Assembly (NCBI GenBank): GCA_009711705.1
Contig: VENG01000018.1
Span: forward strand, 37,879 to 101,878
Length of the DNA stretch: 64,000 nucleotides
DNA from: Bacillota bacterium
Lineage (GTDB): Bacteria > Bacillota > Desulfotomaculia > Desulfotomaculales > VENG01
Reading direction: 5' to 3'
In this document: positions 33,795 through 42,848 of the stretch, piece after piece
How positions within the stretch are numbered: position 1 is the stretch's first letter
Layout: every line of letters begins with the position of its first letter
Translations under genes and position numbers: made by a program
Notes under the pieces: model-generated
The model's database searches: none
The model's input: the letters and a program-made list of their open reading frames with translations, nothing else
What the model was told of the DNA's origin: nothing

Positions 33795-36476
33795 ATGGCA
33801 GAAGTGAGCTTAACCATTAACGGTAAGCAGGTGGCAGTGACCAAAGGGACCACCGTGCTCAATGCTGCCCGCCAGGCCGGATTTTCCATACCCACTTTTT
33901 GTGATGACCCGGAGCTGAGCAAGGTCGGGGCCTGCCGCATGTGTGTGGTGGAAATACCGGGCATGCGTAATCTGCCTGCCTCTTGTGTTACAGAAGCAAT
34001 GGACGGTATGGAAGTTTATACCGATTCTCCGGCAGTGGTGGAGGCCAGGAAGACCATATTGGAACTTCTTTTGGCCAATCACCCCCTGGATTGTCTTACT
34101 TGTGGTAAAAATGGCGAGTGCCTCTTGCAGGATTACTGTTATCAATATGGGGTAGGTGAAACCGTATTTACCGGTGAACGCCATACCTATGATACTGAAT
34201 CAGAAAACCCGTTTATTGTGCGGGATATGAATAAGTGCATAGTGTGCGGAAAGTGTGTACGCGCTTGTGCTGAAATTCAAGGTAAAAGTATAGTTGATTT
34301 TGCCTACCGGGGCTTTGACACTAAGGTAACTCCGGCCATGGACGTACCTCTTTCGGAATCGGAGTGCGTCTTTTGCGGCAATTGTGTGGCCGTCTGCCCA
34401 ACAGGGGCCCTGCAGGAGAAAGTACTAAGGGCACGTGCCCGTACGTGGGAGGTTGAAAAGGTAAAAACTACCTGCCCGTATTGTGGCACGGGCTGTAACT
34501 TTGAGCTTAATGTAAAAGACGGTCAAGTGGTGGGTGTAACATCCTGTAACGGTGACGTTAACGGACGTGCTCTTTGTGTAAAAGGCCGTTTTGGCTACGG
34601 GTTTATTCACCATCCTGACCGTCTTACCAAGCCTCTTATCAAAAAGGACGGAGAATTTAAAGAGGCCACTTGGGATGAGGCCATCGGTCTGGTGGCTGAT
34701 AACTTGAGCCGCATTAAGAAAGATCATGGTTCAGGTGCCCTGGCCGTTTTAAGTTCCGCCCGGTGTACCAATGAGGAAAACTATCTATTGCAAAAACTGA
34801 CCCGTGCGGTGTTCGGTACCAATAATATCGATCACTGCGCCCGTCTCTGACACGCTCCTACTGTTGCCGGTCTGGCAACTGCATTCGGGAGTGGAGCAAT
34901 GACTAACGGAATTGATGAAATTTCCGGTGCTGATTTTATTTTGGCCATTGGTACCAATACCACTGAGTCCCACCCCATAATTGGCTTGCAGGTGAAAAAG
35001 GCACTTAGGAAGGGAGCTGCCCTGGCGGTGGCTGACCCGCGGAAAACCGAAGTTGCCTCGCTGGCCCAATACCACCTGCAGCTTAAGTCGGGGTCAGATA
35101 TAGCTCTCTTGAACGGCCTGGTCAATGTAATTATTAATGAGGATTTATATAACCAGGAATTTGTATCTACGCGTACCGAGAACTTTGAGGCCCTGAAAGA
35201 ATCGGTTGCCCAATGCACGCCGGAGTACGTGGAAGATATTACCGGTATTAATGCTGAAGTGATTCGTGAAGTAGCACGGGGCTATGCCGGGGCCAAGAAC
35301 GGTACAATTCTTTATACTATGGGTTTGACCCAGCATATCTGTGGAACTCATAATGTGCTGGCAGTTGCTAATCTGGCTATGTTGTGCGGTCATATCGGCA
35401 AAGAAAGCAGCGGTGTTAACCCGCTCCGAGGCCAAAATAATGTACAGGGTGCCTGCGATATGGGTGCACTACCCAATGTATTTACAGGGTACCAGGGCGT
35501 GGCTCTGGACGAGGCAAGGGCTAAATTTGCCAAAGCCTGGGATGTGGGTGCCCTTGCAGGCGAGCCCGGCCTTACCGTTGGCGAGATGTTGGATGCCGCA
35601 GGTAAGGGAGTGCGGGGTATGTATATAATGGGTGAGAACCCGGTTCTGTCCGATCCGGACGGCGGGCATGTAGTGCATGCCCTGGAAAGTTTGGATTTTC
35701 TGGTGGTGCAGGATATTTTCCTGACCGAGACTGCAGCACTGGCTGATGTAGTACTACCGGCGGCAAGCTTTGCCGAAAAGGATGGAACCTTTTCCAATAC
35801 TGAGCGCCGGGTACAGCGGGTTCGCAAGGCCATTGAGCCCGTTGGAGATGCCAGAGCCGATTGGGAAATTATTGCCGGTGTATCCACTGCCATGGGCTAC
35901 CCCATGAGATACAGCTCGGCGGCAGAAATTTTTGATGAAATAGCGGCCCTTACTCCTTCCTACGCCGGCATATCTTATGCCCGCTTAGAAGAGGGTGGTC
36001 TGCAGTGGCCCTGTCCGACACCGGACCATCCCGGGACTGCATATTTGCATAAGGATAAATTTGTGCGCGGGCTTGGTAAGTTTAGCCCCGTGGAATATAT
36101 TCCTCCGGCGGAACAACCGGATCAAGATTATCCCCTGGTGCTCAGCACCGGGCGAAGGCACTTCCATTATCACACCGGTACTATGACTCAGCGTACCGGA
36201 GCACTGGAAGAGTTTTATGGTGAGGAATATCTTGAAGTCAACCAAAATGATGCTGCTAAGTTGGATATCTGTGACGGCGATAAAGTTAAGGTTACCTCGC
36301 GCCGGGGCAGCGTTAAAGTTCAGGCCAGGGTTGGGGACGTGGTACCTGAAGGAATGGTATTTACCTCCTTCCATTTCCCGGCTGTAGCAATAAACAAGCT
36401 TACTAATTCACAGAGGGATCCTGTGGCCAAAATACCGGAATTGAAAGTCTGTGCGGTTAAAGTGGAAAAAGATTGA
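33795..36476 (+). CDS. fdhA: Selenocysteine-containing formate dehydrogenase, catalytic subunit
   Basis: Read as one 893-residue protein in which UGA at 34848-34850 encodes selenocysteine 352. The context DHCARL-U-HAPTVAGLAT matches the active site of FdhF/FdhH exactly, and the frame continues without loss to 36476. N-terminal [2Fe-2S], His-type [4Fe-4S] and two ferredoxin clusters are followed by a molybdopterin [4Fe-4S] (CPYCGTGCNFE), two oxidoreductase domains, and a C-terminal MGD-binding domain (LSTGRRHFHYHTGTMTQRT). It interconverts formate and CO2 on a bis-MGD Mo or W centre. Conventional annotation would split it into 351 and 525 residue parts. FdhD (56189) and MogA/MoeA in the window serve this enzyme. 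Confidence 0.96.
34863..34879 (+). promoter_or_regulatory. SECIS element of fdhA
   Basis: Twelve bases after the UGA, GTTGCC-GGTCT-GGCAAC forms a six-pair hairpin with loop GGUCU, the same loop as in E. coli fdhF. It would bind SelB in the mRNA. Confidence 0.9.
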
Positions 36477-36511
36477 TTAAATAAGGTAAAAGTTAGAGTC
36501 CACACAAGTAA

Positions 36512-36591
36512 AGCAGGTCAGCTAAGCTGACCTGCTCATTAGGGGACAGGCACCTTTTTTGTTTTTTAAAAAAGGTGCCTGTCCCCTTTTT
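36512..36591 (+). terminator. Two tandem hairpins after fdhA
   Basis: AGCAGGTCAGC/GCTGACCTGCT (36512-36536), then a 19-bp stem beginning AGGGGACAGGCACC (36541-36587) with a T run. The second is a strong terminator and a motif that recurs in such genomes. Confidence 0.85.
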
Positions 36592-36693
36592 GCAATAACT
36601 GATTTTTATAATTTTGCAAATAGGCTAAAAATTTAAAAAATATAAAAGGGATTTGCCTGAATATGTAGAACCTACCATTTAATACGCAACTAT

Positions 36694-36709
36694 GAATGAG
36701 TGTTCATTC
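36694..36709 (+). promoter_or_regulatory. FadR-like (TetR-type) operator
   Basis: GAATGAGTGTTCATTC is a perfect GAATGA/TCATTC palindrome around GTGT, close to the Bacillus FadR operator consensus. It lies 21 bp before the acyl-CoA synthetase start, so acyl-CoA-responsive repression is likely. Confidence 0.7.
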
Positions 36710-36729
36710 TAAAAGGGGGATGTAGTAGT

Positions 36730-38349
36730 ATGTCAGAAACAGGCAAGAAGCCTTGGCTAAAAAAATACCCCGAAGGGGCGCGGCCTAACATTGAATATCC
36801 TGAACTAAGTATGCCCGATTTACTTGATAGGGCGGCACGGGATTTTCCGGATCGCAAGGCAATTATTTTTGAAGGAGTGGAAATAACCTACAGGGTGCTG
36901 GCAGGTATGGTCAGCGCATTTGCCACAGCCCTACGTAAACTGGGAGTTAGTAAAGGAGACCGTGTGGCGCTGATGACCCCAAACAGCCCTCATTATATAG
37001 TGGGTTTTTACGCCATTCAGAAATTGGGTGCCATCGTTGTACAAGTAAACCCCATGTATGTGGAGCGTGAATTAGAACATATATTAAATGATTCCGGCGC
37101 AGAAGTGATTGTAGCGTACGATGCCCTTTACCCGGTGATCAAATCCGTAAGAGATGTCACGCCCTTAGAACATGTGATCCTGTTCAGTCTAGGTCAGCCT
37201 GCCGGTACGGCTGATGAACGATGCCTGCATGCGGAACAGCTATTGCAAGAGAATCCGCCGCTAACCGAAAAAGTGGATATAGATGTGGTAAATGATGTAG
37301 CTGTTTTTCAATATACCGGGGGGACCACCGGAGTTTCCAAAGGAGCCATGTTAACCCATCGCAACATTGCAGCTAATGCCTTGCAGATGACGGAATGGAT
37401 TACCAATTGCGAATACGGGCAGGAAACGGTATTGTCAGTTCTCCCTTTTTTCCACGTCTATGGATTAACCTGCGGGCTGAATTTTCCGGTGGTAAATGCT
37501 GCTACCATGGTCATTTTACCTCGGTTTGAGATTGAAAAGGTGATGCAGACCATAAAGAGCTATCGGCCCACTATATTCCCCGGGGTGCCTACTATGTATA
37601 TCGCGGTGAATAATTTCCCTCATGCACGGGATTATGGGGTCGATTCCATAAAGGGATGCATCAGTGGATCGGCGCCCCTGCCGGTGGAGGTGGCAAATAA
37701 ATTTGAGGAACTTACAGGTGGATACCTAGTAGAGGGCTATGGTTTGTCTGAAACCTCTCCCATTACTAACTGTAATCCCTTCTTGGGAGAACGCAGGACA
37801 GGGAGCATAGGGCTACCTTTCCCGGATACGGAAGTTAAAATTGTAGACGTGGAGACCGGCGAAAAAGAATTATCAACCGGTGAAGAAGGGGAGTTGATCG
37901 CAAGGGGACCGCAATGTATGAAAGGGTATTGGAATATGCCGGAGGAAACTGCACATGCCTTGCGCAATGGATGGGTCTATACCGGAGACATCGGGAAAAT
38001 GGACGAAGACGGCTATTTCTATATAGTGGACCGCAAAAAGGATATGATCGTAGCCGGGGGGTTCAATATCTATCCCAGGGAAATCGAAGAAGTACTCTTC
38101 GAACACCCCAAGGTGAGGGAAGCTGTAGTCACCGGCATACCTGACCCTTATCGCGGTGAGACAGTAAAAGCATATGTGGTGTTAAAAGAGGGCCAAACAG
38201 TTACTGCAGAAGAAGTTATAGATTACTGCCGTGATAAGCTGGCCAAGTATAAACTACCGCGGCAGGTGGAATTCAGGGCGGAACTTCCCAAGACCATTGT
38301 CGGTAAAATATTGCGTCGGAAGCTGAGGGAAGAAGAAGCTAATAAGTAG
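36730..38349 (+). CDS. Long-chain fatty-acid--CoA ligase (AMP-forming)
   Basis: 539 residues from ATG after AAAAGGGGGA; ten residues of upstream frame are discarded. YTGGTTGVSKGAM is the P-loop-like AMP motif, GYGLSETSP and YTGDIGKMDEDGYFYIVDRKKDMI follow, and KTIVGKILRR carries the catalytic lysine near the end. Activates fatty acids with ATP and CoA. The FadR-type operator supports a lipid role. No beta-oxidation genes are seen next to it. Confidence 0.92.
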   Translation: MSETGKKPWLKKYPEGARPNIEYPELSMPDLLDRAARDFPDRKAIIFEGVEITYRVLAGMVSAFATALRKLGVSKGDRVALMTPNSPHYIVGFYAIQKLGAIVVQVNPMYVERELEHILNDSGAEVIVAYDALYPVIKSVRDVTPLEHVILFSLGQPAGTADERCLHAEQLLQENPPLTEKVDIDVVNDVAVFQYTGGTTGVSKGAMLTHRNIAANALQMTEWITNCEYGQETVLSVLPFFHVYGLTCGLNFPVVNAATMVILPRFEIEKVMQTIKSYRPTIFPGVPTMYIAVNNFPHARDYGVDSIKGCISGSAPLPVEVANKFEELTGGYLVEGYGLSETSPITNCNPFLGERRTGSIGLPFPDTEVKIVDVETGEKELSTGEEGELIARGPQCMKGYWNMPEETAHALRNGWVYTGDIGKMDEDGYFYIVDRKKDMIVAGGFNIYPREIEEVLFEHPKVREAVVTGIPDPYRGETVKAYVVLKEGQTVTAEEVIDYCRDKLAKYKLPRQVEFRAELPKTIVGKILRRKLREEEANK

Positions 38350-38389
38350 GGATAGTTGGTTAGTTGGTTAGGTTAAGGCTGTGGGTAGT

Positions 38390-38815
38390 TCTTTGGGGTC
38401 TTTTTTTTCGACGGGATTAACGGGATGAGACGGGATTTTTTAATTGTGCGTTTTACTTATTCATGTTTTTTAAGCTATTCATTTTATATATCGTTTTTTT
38501 AGCTTATTTTAAATAATATAAACAAAATCCTATACCTTGAAGTAAAGACATTAAGAAAAGAACCCGTAATCCAACAATCCTGCCAATCCTGTAATCCTGT
38601 CTAAAGGCCTTTAAATCTTTAAATCCTTGACAGGATTACAGGATAAAGAAGGATTAAGACCAACGTGGTATTTCTTTGGGGTTATTTAAATTCTTTTTTT
38701 TAAAAAAATAAATCCTAATCCTGGTTTTAGGGAATAAATTGGGATTCATGTAGAATTAAAATACTTCTAAGCTAAAGGCAAAATCCCGTCAAAAAGCTCT
38801 TAATCTTTTAAATTT
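38390..38815 (+). repeat. Intergenic repeat, copy A
   Basis: A ~0.4-kb block starting CTTTGGGGTC, then GACGGGATTAACGGGAT tandem units, a middle with CAATCCTG...AATCCTGTAATCCTGTC and GACAGGATTACAGGATAA, and an end with AAATCCCGTC. The same ordered motifs occur at 42315 (same orientation) and inverted at 44885. It holds no open frame. Preceded by GGTTAGTT tandem heptamers. Confidence 0.8.
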
Positions 38816-38855
38816 GTTTTTCAATAATCAATCCTAACCTAATTTTGGACACAAG

Positions 38856-38924
38856 TTAGGACGGTTCTTGCTTGCTAGCAAGAACCGTCCTAACGCCTAA
38901 CGCCTAACGCCTAACGCCTAACGC
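38856..38924. repeat. Perfect 17-bp hairpin plus five CTAACGC tandem repeats
   Basis: TTAGGACGGTTCTTGCT and its complement enclose TGCT (38856-38893). Five copies of CTAACGC follow (38890-38924), abutting the thrC stop codon. The hairpin may terminate thrC but lacks a T run. Related pieces occur at 45360. Confidence 0.75.
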
Positions 38925-40424
38925 CTATATCCCCAAACCTTCCTTCACTGCACCGGGCATTTCTTCTTTGGGCACCGTGGTGGTGTGCAGGAGTGGTTTT
39001 TGGTCCAAGTTCTTGAGCCCTTCAGGTATGGCCATGCCGCTGGCCTGGGCCAGCACGTCCAGTAGTTCAAACTCGCTTTGCCCTGCAATTTCTTCCTCTT
39101 TCAAGACGGCCCGGGCCACACTGGCGTTAAATTTAAAGGGGCTGGCAGTTGATACGATAACGGTTTTGGTCTTATCCTGAGTGGCCAGAACATATTTATC
39201 GTACACATTTTTCCCTACAGCGGTATGGGTGTCCATAAGGTAATTATGTTGGTTAAAAGTGTCCTTGATGGTTTGCATTGTTTCCCTGTCGGTGGCGTAC
39301 TCTGACCAAAATATATTGTCTATGGCGTCTCGTATGCCGGGTTCCACTTCGTACCAGCCTTTCTCTTTCAATGTTTCCATCCACTCGTTAACTGCTTCGG
39401 CATTGTGTTCGGTAATTTCATACAGCAAACGCTCTAAGTTGCTGGATATAAGTATATCCATGGAAGGTGAAATGGTTCTTTTAAAACCCCGGTTACGGTC
39501 GTATATACCGGTGCGGATAAATTCGGTAAGAACGTTGTTTTCATTGGCCGCGCAAACCAATTTGTGAATAGGAAGGCCCATTGCACGGGCATAATAGCCG
39601 GCTAAAATATTGCCGAAATTGCCGGTGGGAACCACAAAATTGATTGCTTCCCCTCTTTCAATTTTACCCTGGCTGAGTAAATCAAAATAAGCCGAAAAAT
39701 AATAAACTATCTGGGGTACCAGTCTGCCCCAGTTGATGGAATTAGCAGAAGAAAAGCGATAACCGTTGGTTTGCAATTCGCTGTTAATGCCCTGGTCACC
39801 GAAAATTTCTTTTACACCGGTTTGGGTATCGTCAAAATTTCCATCTACGGCGATAACATTAACATTCTTTCCCTCCTGCGTAATCATTTGCAATTTTTGT
39901 ACTTCGCTCACACCTTCTTGCGGATAGAAAACTACAATACGGGTTCCAGGAACGTCTTTAAACCCTTCCAGCGCTGCCTTGCCAGTATCGCCGGAAGTAG
40001 CAACCAGGATTACGATTTCCGACTTCTCTCCTGTTTTAGCCGCCGCGCGGGTAAGTAGGTGAGGTAGGATCTGAAGTGCCATATCCTTAAAGGCGCAGGT
40101 GGGGCCGTGCCACAATTCCAAGGTATAAATGCCCTGGGAAAGTTCTTTTACCGGGGCGATTTCAGGTGAGTCAAACTTATCCATGTTGTAGGCATTATTA
40201 ATACAATCTTTAATTTCGTCGTCACTATAATCTGTTAGGAAATGCTGCAGCACTGCAAAGGCTCTTTCGTTGTAATTCATAGATGTCATTTTGTGCAGCT
40301 TTCCCAAATCAATGCCGGGACGGGTTGCCGGGACAAATAGGCCTCCGTCCGGGGCAATGCCTGCTTTAATTGCTTCAGCGGATGTTACAGAACGGTATTT
40401 CCCTCTGGTACTTTCGTACAGCAT
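38925..40424 (-). CDS. thrC: Threonine synthase
   Basis: 499 residues, ATG after AAGGAGATTACG. N-terminal MLYESTRGKYRSVTSAEAIKAG type sequence, PLP lysine in TCAFKDMALQ, and ATSGDTGKAALEGF for phosphate binding mark the longer (class II, clostridial/yeast-like) form. Converts O-phosphohomoserine to threonine. No other threonine gene is adjacent. The 270 bp upstream (to 40694) show no T-box. Confidence 0.96.
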   Translation of the reverse strand: MLYESTRGKYRSVTSAEAIKAGIAPDGGLFVPATRPGIDLGKLHKMTSMNYNERAFAVLQHFLTDYSDDEIKDCINNAYNMDKFDSPEIAPVKELSQGIYTLELWHGPTCAFKDMALQILPHLLTRAAAKTGEKSEIVILVATSGDTGKAALEGFKDVPGTRIVVFYPQEGVSEVQKLQMITQEGKNVNVIAVDGNFDDTQTGVKEIFGDQGINSELQTNGYRFSSANSINWGRLVPQIVYYFSAYFDLLSQGKIERGEAINFVVPTGNFGNILAGYYARAMGLPIHKLVCAANENNVLTEFIRTGIYDRNRGFKRTISPSMDILISSNLERLLYEITEHNAEAVNEWMETLKEKGWYEVEPGIRDAIDNIFWSEYATDRETMQTIKDTFNQHNYLMDTHTAVGKNVYDKYVLATQDKTKTVIVSTASPFKFNASVARAVLKEEEIAGQSEFELLDVLAQASGMAIPEGLKNLDQKPLLHTTTVPKEEMPGAVKEGLGI

Positions 40425-40694
40425 TTTCGTAATCTCCTTGGTTTTCGAATTTTTTCGTTTCTTATATTAAATAACATACCTCCCGTGTCGTAAAGGGTTT
40501 AAACTAAATTATTTTGCTTAAGCAGGATGGGAGTATTACATGTAGAAAGTAAAAATTATAAGTTAATAATGGTAAGTCTCCGATTTAGTGGACCTACGGC
40601 CGGATAAGATAAGGCTATGGTTGCTAAACGAAAGCTTATTAAAGTGAGTGAAGGGTAGGGTATACTCATTTTAATGACTTGAGGGTATGTGTTT

Positions 40695-40750
40695 AAGTGA
40701 GTGTAACTCAGGGGAAACCGGCATGCCTCCCGTATGGAAAGGAGTCACTT
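40695..40750 (+). promoter_or_regulatory. Structured leader, candidate molybdenum/tungsten cofactor riboswitch
   Basis: Outer stem AAGTGA/TCACTT encloses a segment containing CAGGGGAAACCGG, GCCTCCCG and GGAAAGGAG. TATACT at 40661-40666 could be its promoter's -10. It precedes an attenuator and then moeA, and the motifs recall the Moco RNA family as I remember it, though the core here is short. The identity is an inference from context. Confidence 0.5.
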
Positions 40751-40759
40751 TTGTCAGCT

Positions 40760-40795
40760 AAGGTGTCTCTTTTGGGGGTACCTTTATTTTTTTTG
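40760..40795 (+). terminator. Leader attenuator before the moeA operon
   Basis: AAGGTGTCTC can pair with GGGGGTACCTT (ten pairs including wobbles), followed by TATTTTTTTT. It sits between the structured leader and the 40814 start, the expected place for regulated termination. Confidence 0.7.
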
Positions 40796-40813
40796 GTGAA
40801 AGGGGATACATTT

Positions 40814-40987
40814 ATGGATAACGGGGAATTGAAAAGTAAACTGCAGGAAGTGGCCGGCGAAGGTCGCATCAGCTGCACTTCCGCCCGTAAGCTGGCGGAA
40901 GAGTGCGGTGTTTCAGTGCGGGAAATAGGAAAGCTTTGTGACGAATTAAAAATTAAAATTCACAGCTGTGAGTTGGGGTGTTTCTGA
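40814..40987 (+). CDS. Small helix-turn-helix-like protein upstream of moeA
   Basis: 57 residues from ATG after GAAAGGGGATAC; the upstream extension lies in the leader and is unlikely to be coding. CTSARKLAEECGVSVREIGKLCDEL reads as a helix-turn-helix; the tail IHSCELGCF adds two cysteines. The stop shares one base with the moeA start, so translation is coupled. Small proteins of this type accompany molybdopterin genes, but the function is not known to me. Confidence 0.7.
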   Translation: MDNGELKSKLQEVAGEGRISCTSARKLAEECGVSVREIGKLCDELKIKIHSCELGCF

Positions 40988-42219
40988 TGACTGAGCTTTT
41001 TCAGGCACGTACAGTTGCCGAAGCCAGGAAAACAGTGGAGAACCACTTTAGGCCCGGGAATAATGTCCGCAGGGTGCCATTACTGGATTCGCTGGGCAAG
41101 CGCCTGGGGAAAGCTGTGCCGGCTAAGGATGATGTGCCCGGATTTGACCGTTCAACCATGGATGGATTTGCTGTAAAGGCCAAGGACACATTCGGAGCAT
41201 CCGAAAGCCTTCCGGCTTATCTGGATATCACAGGGGAAATCTTTATGGGTAAAGATGCCCGGGGAAAGCTTGGTACCGGTCAGGCATGGAAAATACCCAC
41301 CGGAGGCATGCTGCCGCCCGGTGCTGATGCAGTAGTTATGATAGAGTATACCGAATCCCTGGATGAAGATACCATTGGGGCTACCAGGCCGGTGGGGCCC
41401 GGAGAAAATGTGGTTCTGCGCGGGGAGGATGTGCCGCACGGGAATACTGTTTTGCAAGCGGGACATATCATTCGCCCGCAGGACCTGGGCATGCTTGCCG
41501 CAGTAGGGGTGTCGGAAGTAGAAGCTTTAAATTCGGTACGGGTAGGGATTATCTCCACCGGAGACGAGGTGGTGCCGGTGGAAGTTAAACCGGGTCCCGG
41601 GCAGGTTAGGGATATAAATTCTTATGCCCTTTACGGGCAGGTTAGTGCATGCGGCGGTGAGCCCGTGCTGTACGGCGTGGTCCGAGATGATTTTAAAGAG
41701 CTGAGAGATACGCTGGCGGGAGCGGTGAGTGAGTGTGATTTGGTCATATTATCCGGTGGAAGTTCGGTGGGAACCAGGGATGTAGCTTCTAAAGTGATTG
41801 AGTCCTTAGGTCGGCCCGGAATATTGTTTCACGGTATATCAATAAAGCCCGGCAAGCCTACAGTGGGTGCCGTGGTTGAAAATAAGCCGGTGTTTGGACT
41901 TCCCGGGCACCCGGTTTCGGCCATGGTGGTTTTTGAACTATTAGTTGCGCCTCTGGTACGTTATGGAGAATACCGTAAAAACCCCCTGGAGTTTGCCGTA
42001 CGGGCCAAGCTTACCCGCAATATGCGCTCCGCGGCTGGAAGGGAAGATTACATAAGGGTTAAACTGGTAGAAAGTGAGCAGGGAGAATTAAGTGCCGAGC
42101 CTATTTTAGGCAAATCAGGCCTCATCGCCACCATGGTAAAAGCCCACGGCCTGGCCATGATCCCGGCCGACAAAGAAGGCGTGGAAGCAGGGGAATATGT
42201 GGCGGTGAAACTGTTTTAA
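40987..42219 (+). CDS. moeA: Molybdopterin molybdotransferase
   Basis: 410 residues, start overlapping the previous stop (TGATG). FDRSTMDGFAVKAKD, GEDVPHGNTVLQAG, GIISTGDEV, LSGGSSVGTRD and FGLPGHPVSAMVVFE are the MoeA signature blocks; GEDV and PGHP line the active site. Inserts molybdate or tungstate into adenylated molybdopterin. Needed for the formate dehydrogenase here. Confidence 0.95.
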   Translation: MTELFQARTVAEARKTVENHFRPGNNVRRVPLLDSLGKRLGKAVPAKDDVPGFDRSTMDGFAVKAKDTFGASESLPAYLDITGEIFMGKDARGKLGTGQAWKIPTGGMLPPGADAVVMIEYTESLDEDTIGATRPVGPGENVVLRGEDVPHGNTVLQAGHIIRPQDLGMLAAVGVSEVEALNSVRVGIISTGDEVVPVEVKPGPGQVRDINSYALYGQVSACGGEPVLYGVVRDDFKELRDTLAGAVSECDLVILSGGSSVGTRDVASKVIESLGRPGILFHGISIKPGKPTVGAVVENKPVFGLPGHPVSAMVVFELLVAPLVRYGEYRKNPLEFAVRAKLTRNMRSAAGREDYIRVKLVESEQGELSAEPILGKSGLIATMVKAHGLAMIPADKEGVEAGEYVAVKLF

Positions 42220-42314
42220 AAAGTTGGTTAGAGGTTAGTTTAGGCGTTAGGGGTTAGTTGGTTAGGCGTTAGGAATAACCTTTAAAGCCATTTTGACAGG
42301 ATTTTGGGCTATTC

Positions 42315-42780
42315 TCTGGGGTCTTTTTTTCGGCGGGATTAACGGGATTAAATGGGATTTTATTATTGTGCACTACCTTTAGTGAACGGTTCCTAACAAA
42401 GTCCTTTTGGCAATTTTTTTTTAAGTTAATATCCAAAGAGCCTTCTATTCCAAATTAATAAATACATTAATCCAAGGCTCGTAAAATTAACAATCCAGCA
42501 AATCCTGTAATCCTGTCTGAAAATCTTTAAATCTTTAAACCTTTGACAGGATTACAGGATAAAGAAGGATTAAGGCAATGGGTATTCCTTTAGGGTCTTT
42601 TAAATTATCTATTTTTTAAATATCAATTCTAAATCCTGATTTTAGGAATGAATTGGGATTTATACACCTAGAATCTTCTAAGCTGAAGGAAAGATCCCGT
42701 CAAATCCCGTTAATCCGTCAAAAGATTTTGGTTTTAGTCTTTAATCATTAATCCTGCAATCCTGTAATCCTGTCTAAAAA
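42315..42780 (+). repeat. Intergenic repeat, copy B
   Basis: Starts CTCTGGGGTC and CGGGATTAACGGGATTAA, then AATCCTGTAATCCTGTC and GACAGGATTACAGGATAAAG, then TTAGGAATGAATTGGGATT and GATCCCGTCAAATCCCGTTA. It parallels copy A and is the inverse of copy C. Between 42220 and 42315 lie GTTAGTTGGTTAGG tandem repeats; no gene is present. Confidence 0.85.
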
Positions 42781-42848
42781 AGGTTTTAATCTTTTAATCT
42801 TTAAATCCCCTAACCCCTATCGCCTAAAACAAAGGAGGACGCACCTAT

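Noticed and set aside
33795..36476. Formate dehydrogenase split into a Fe-S protein and a separate oxidoreductase
   Set aside because: The UGA is at the known Sec position with a matching SECIS; the second part alone has no ribosome site.
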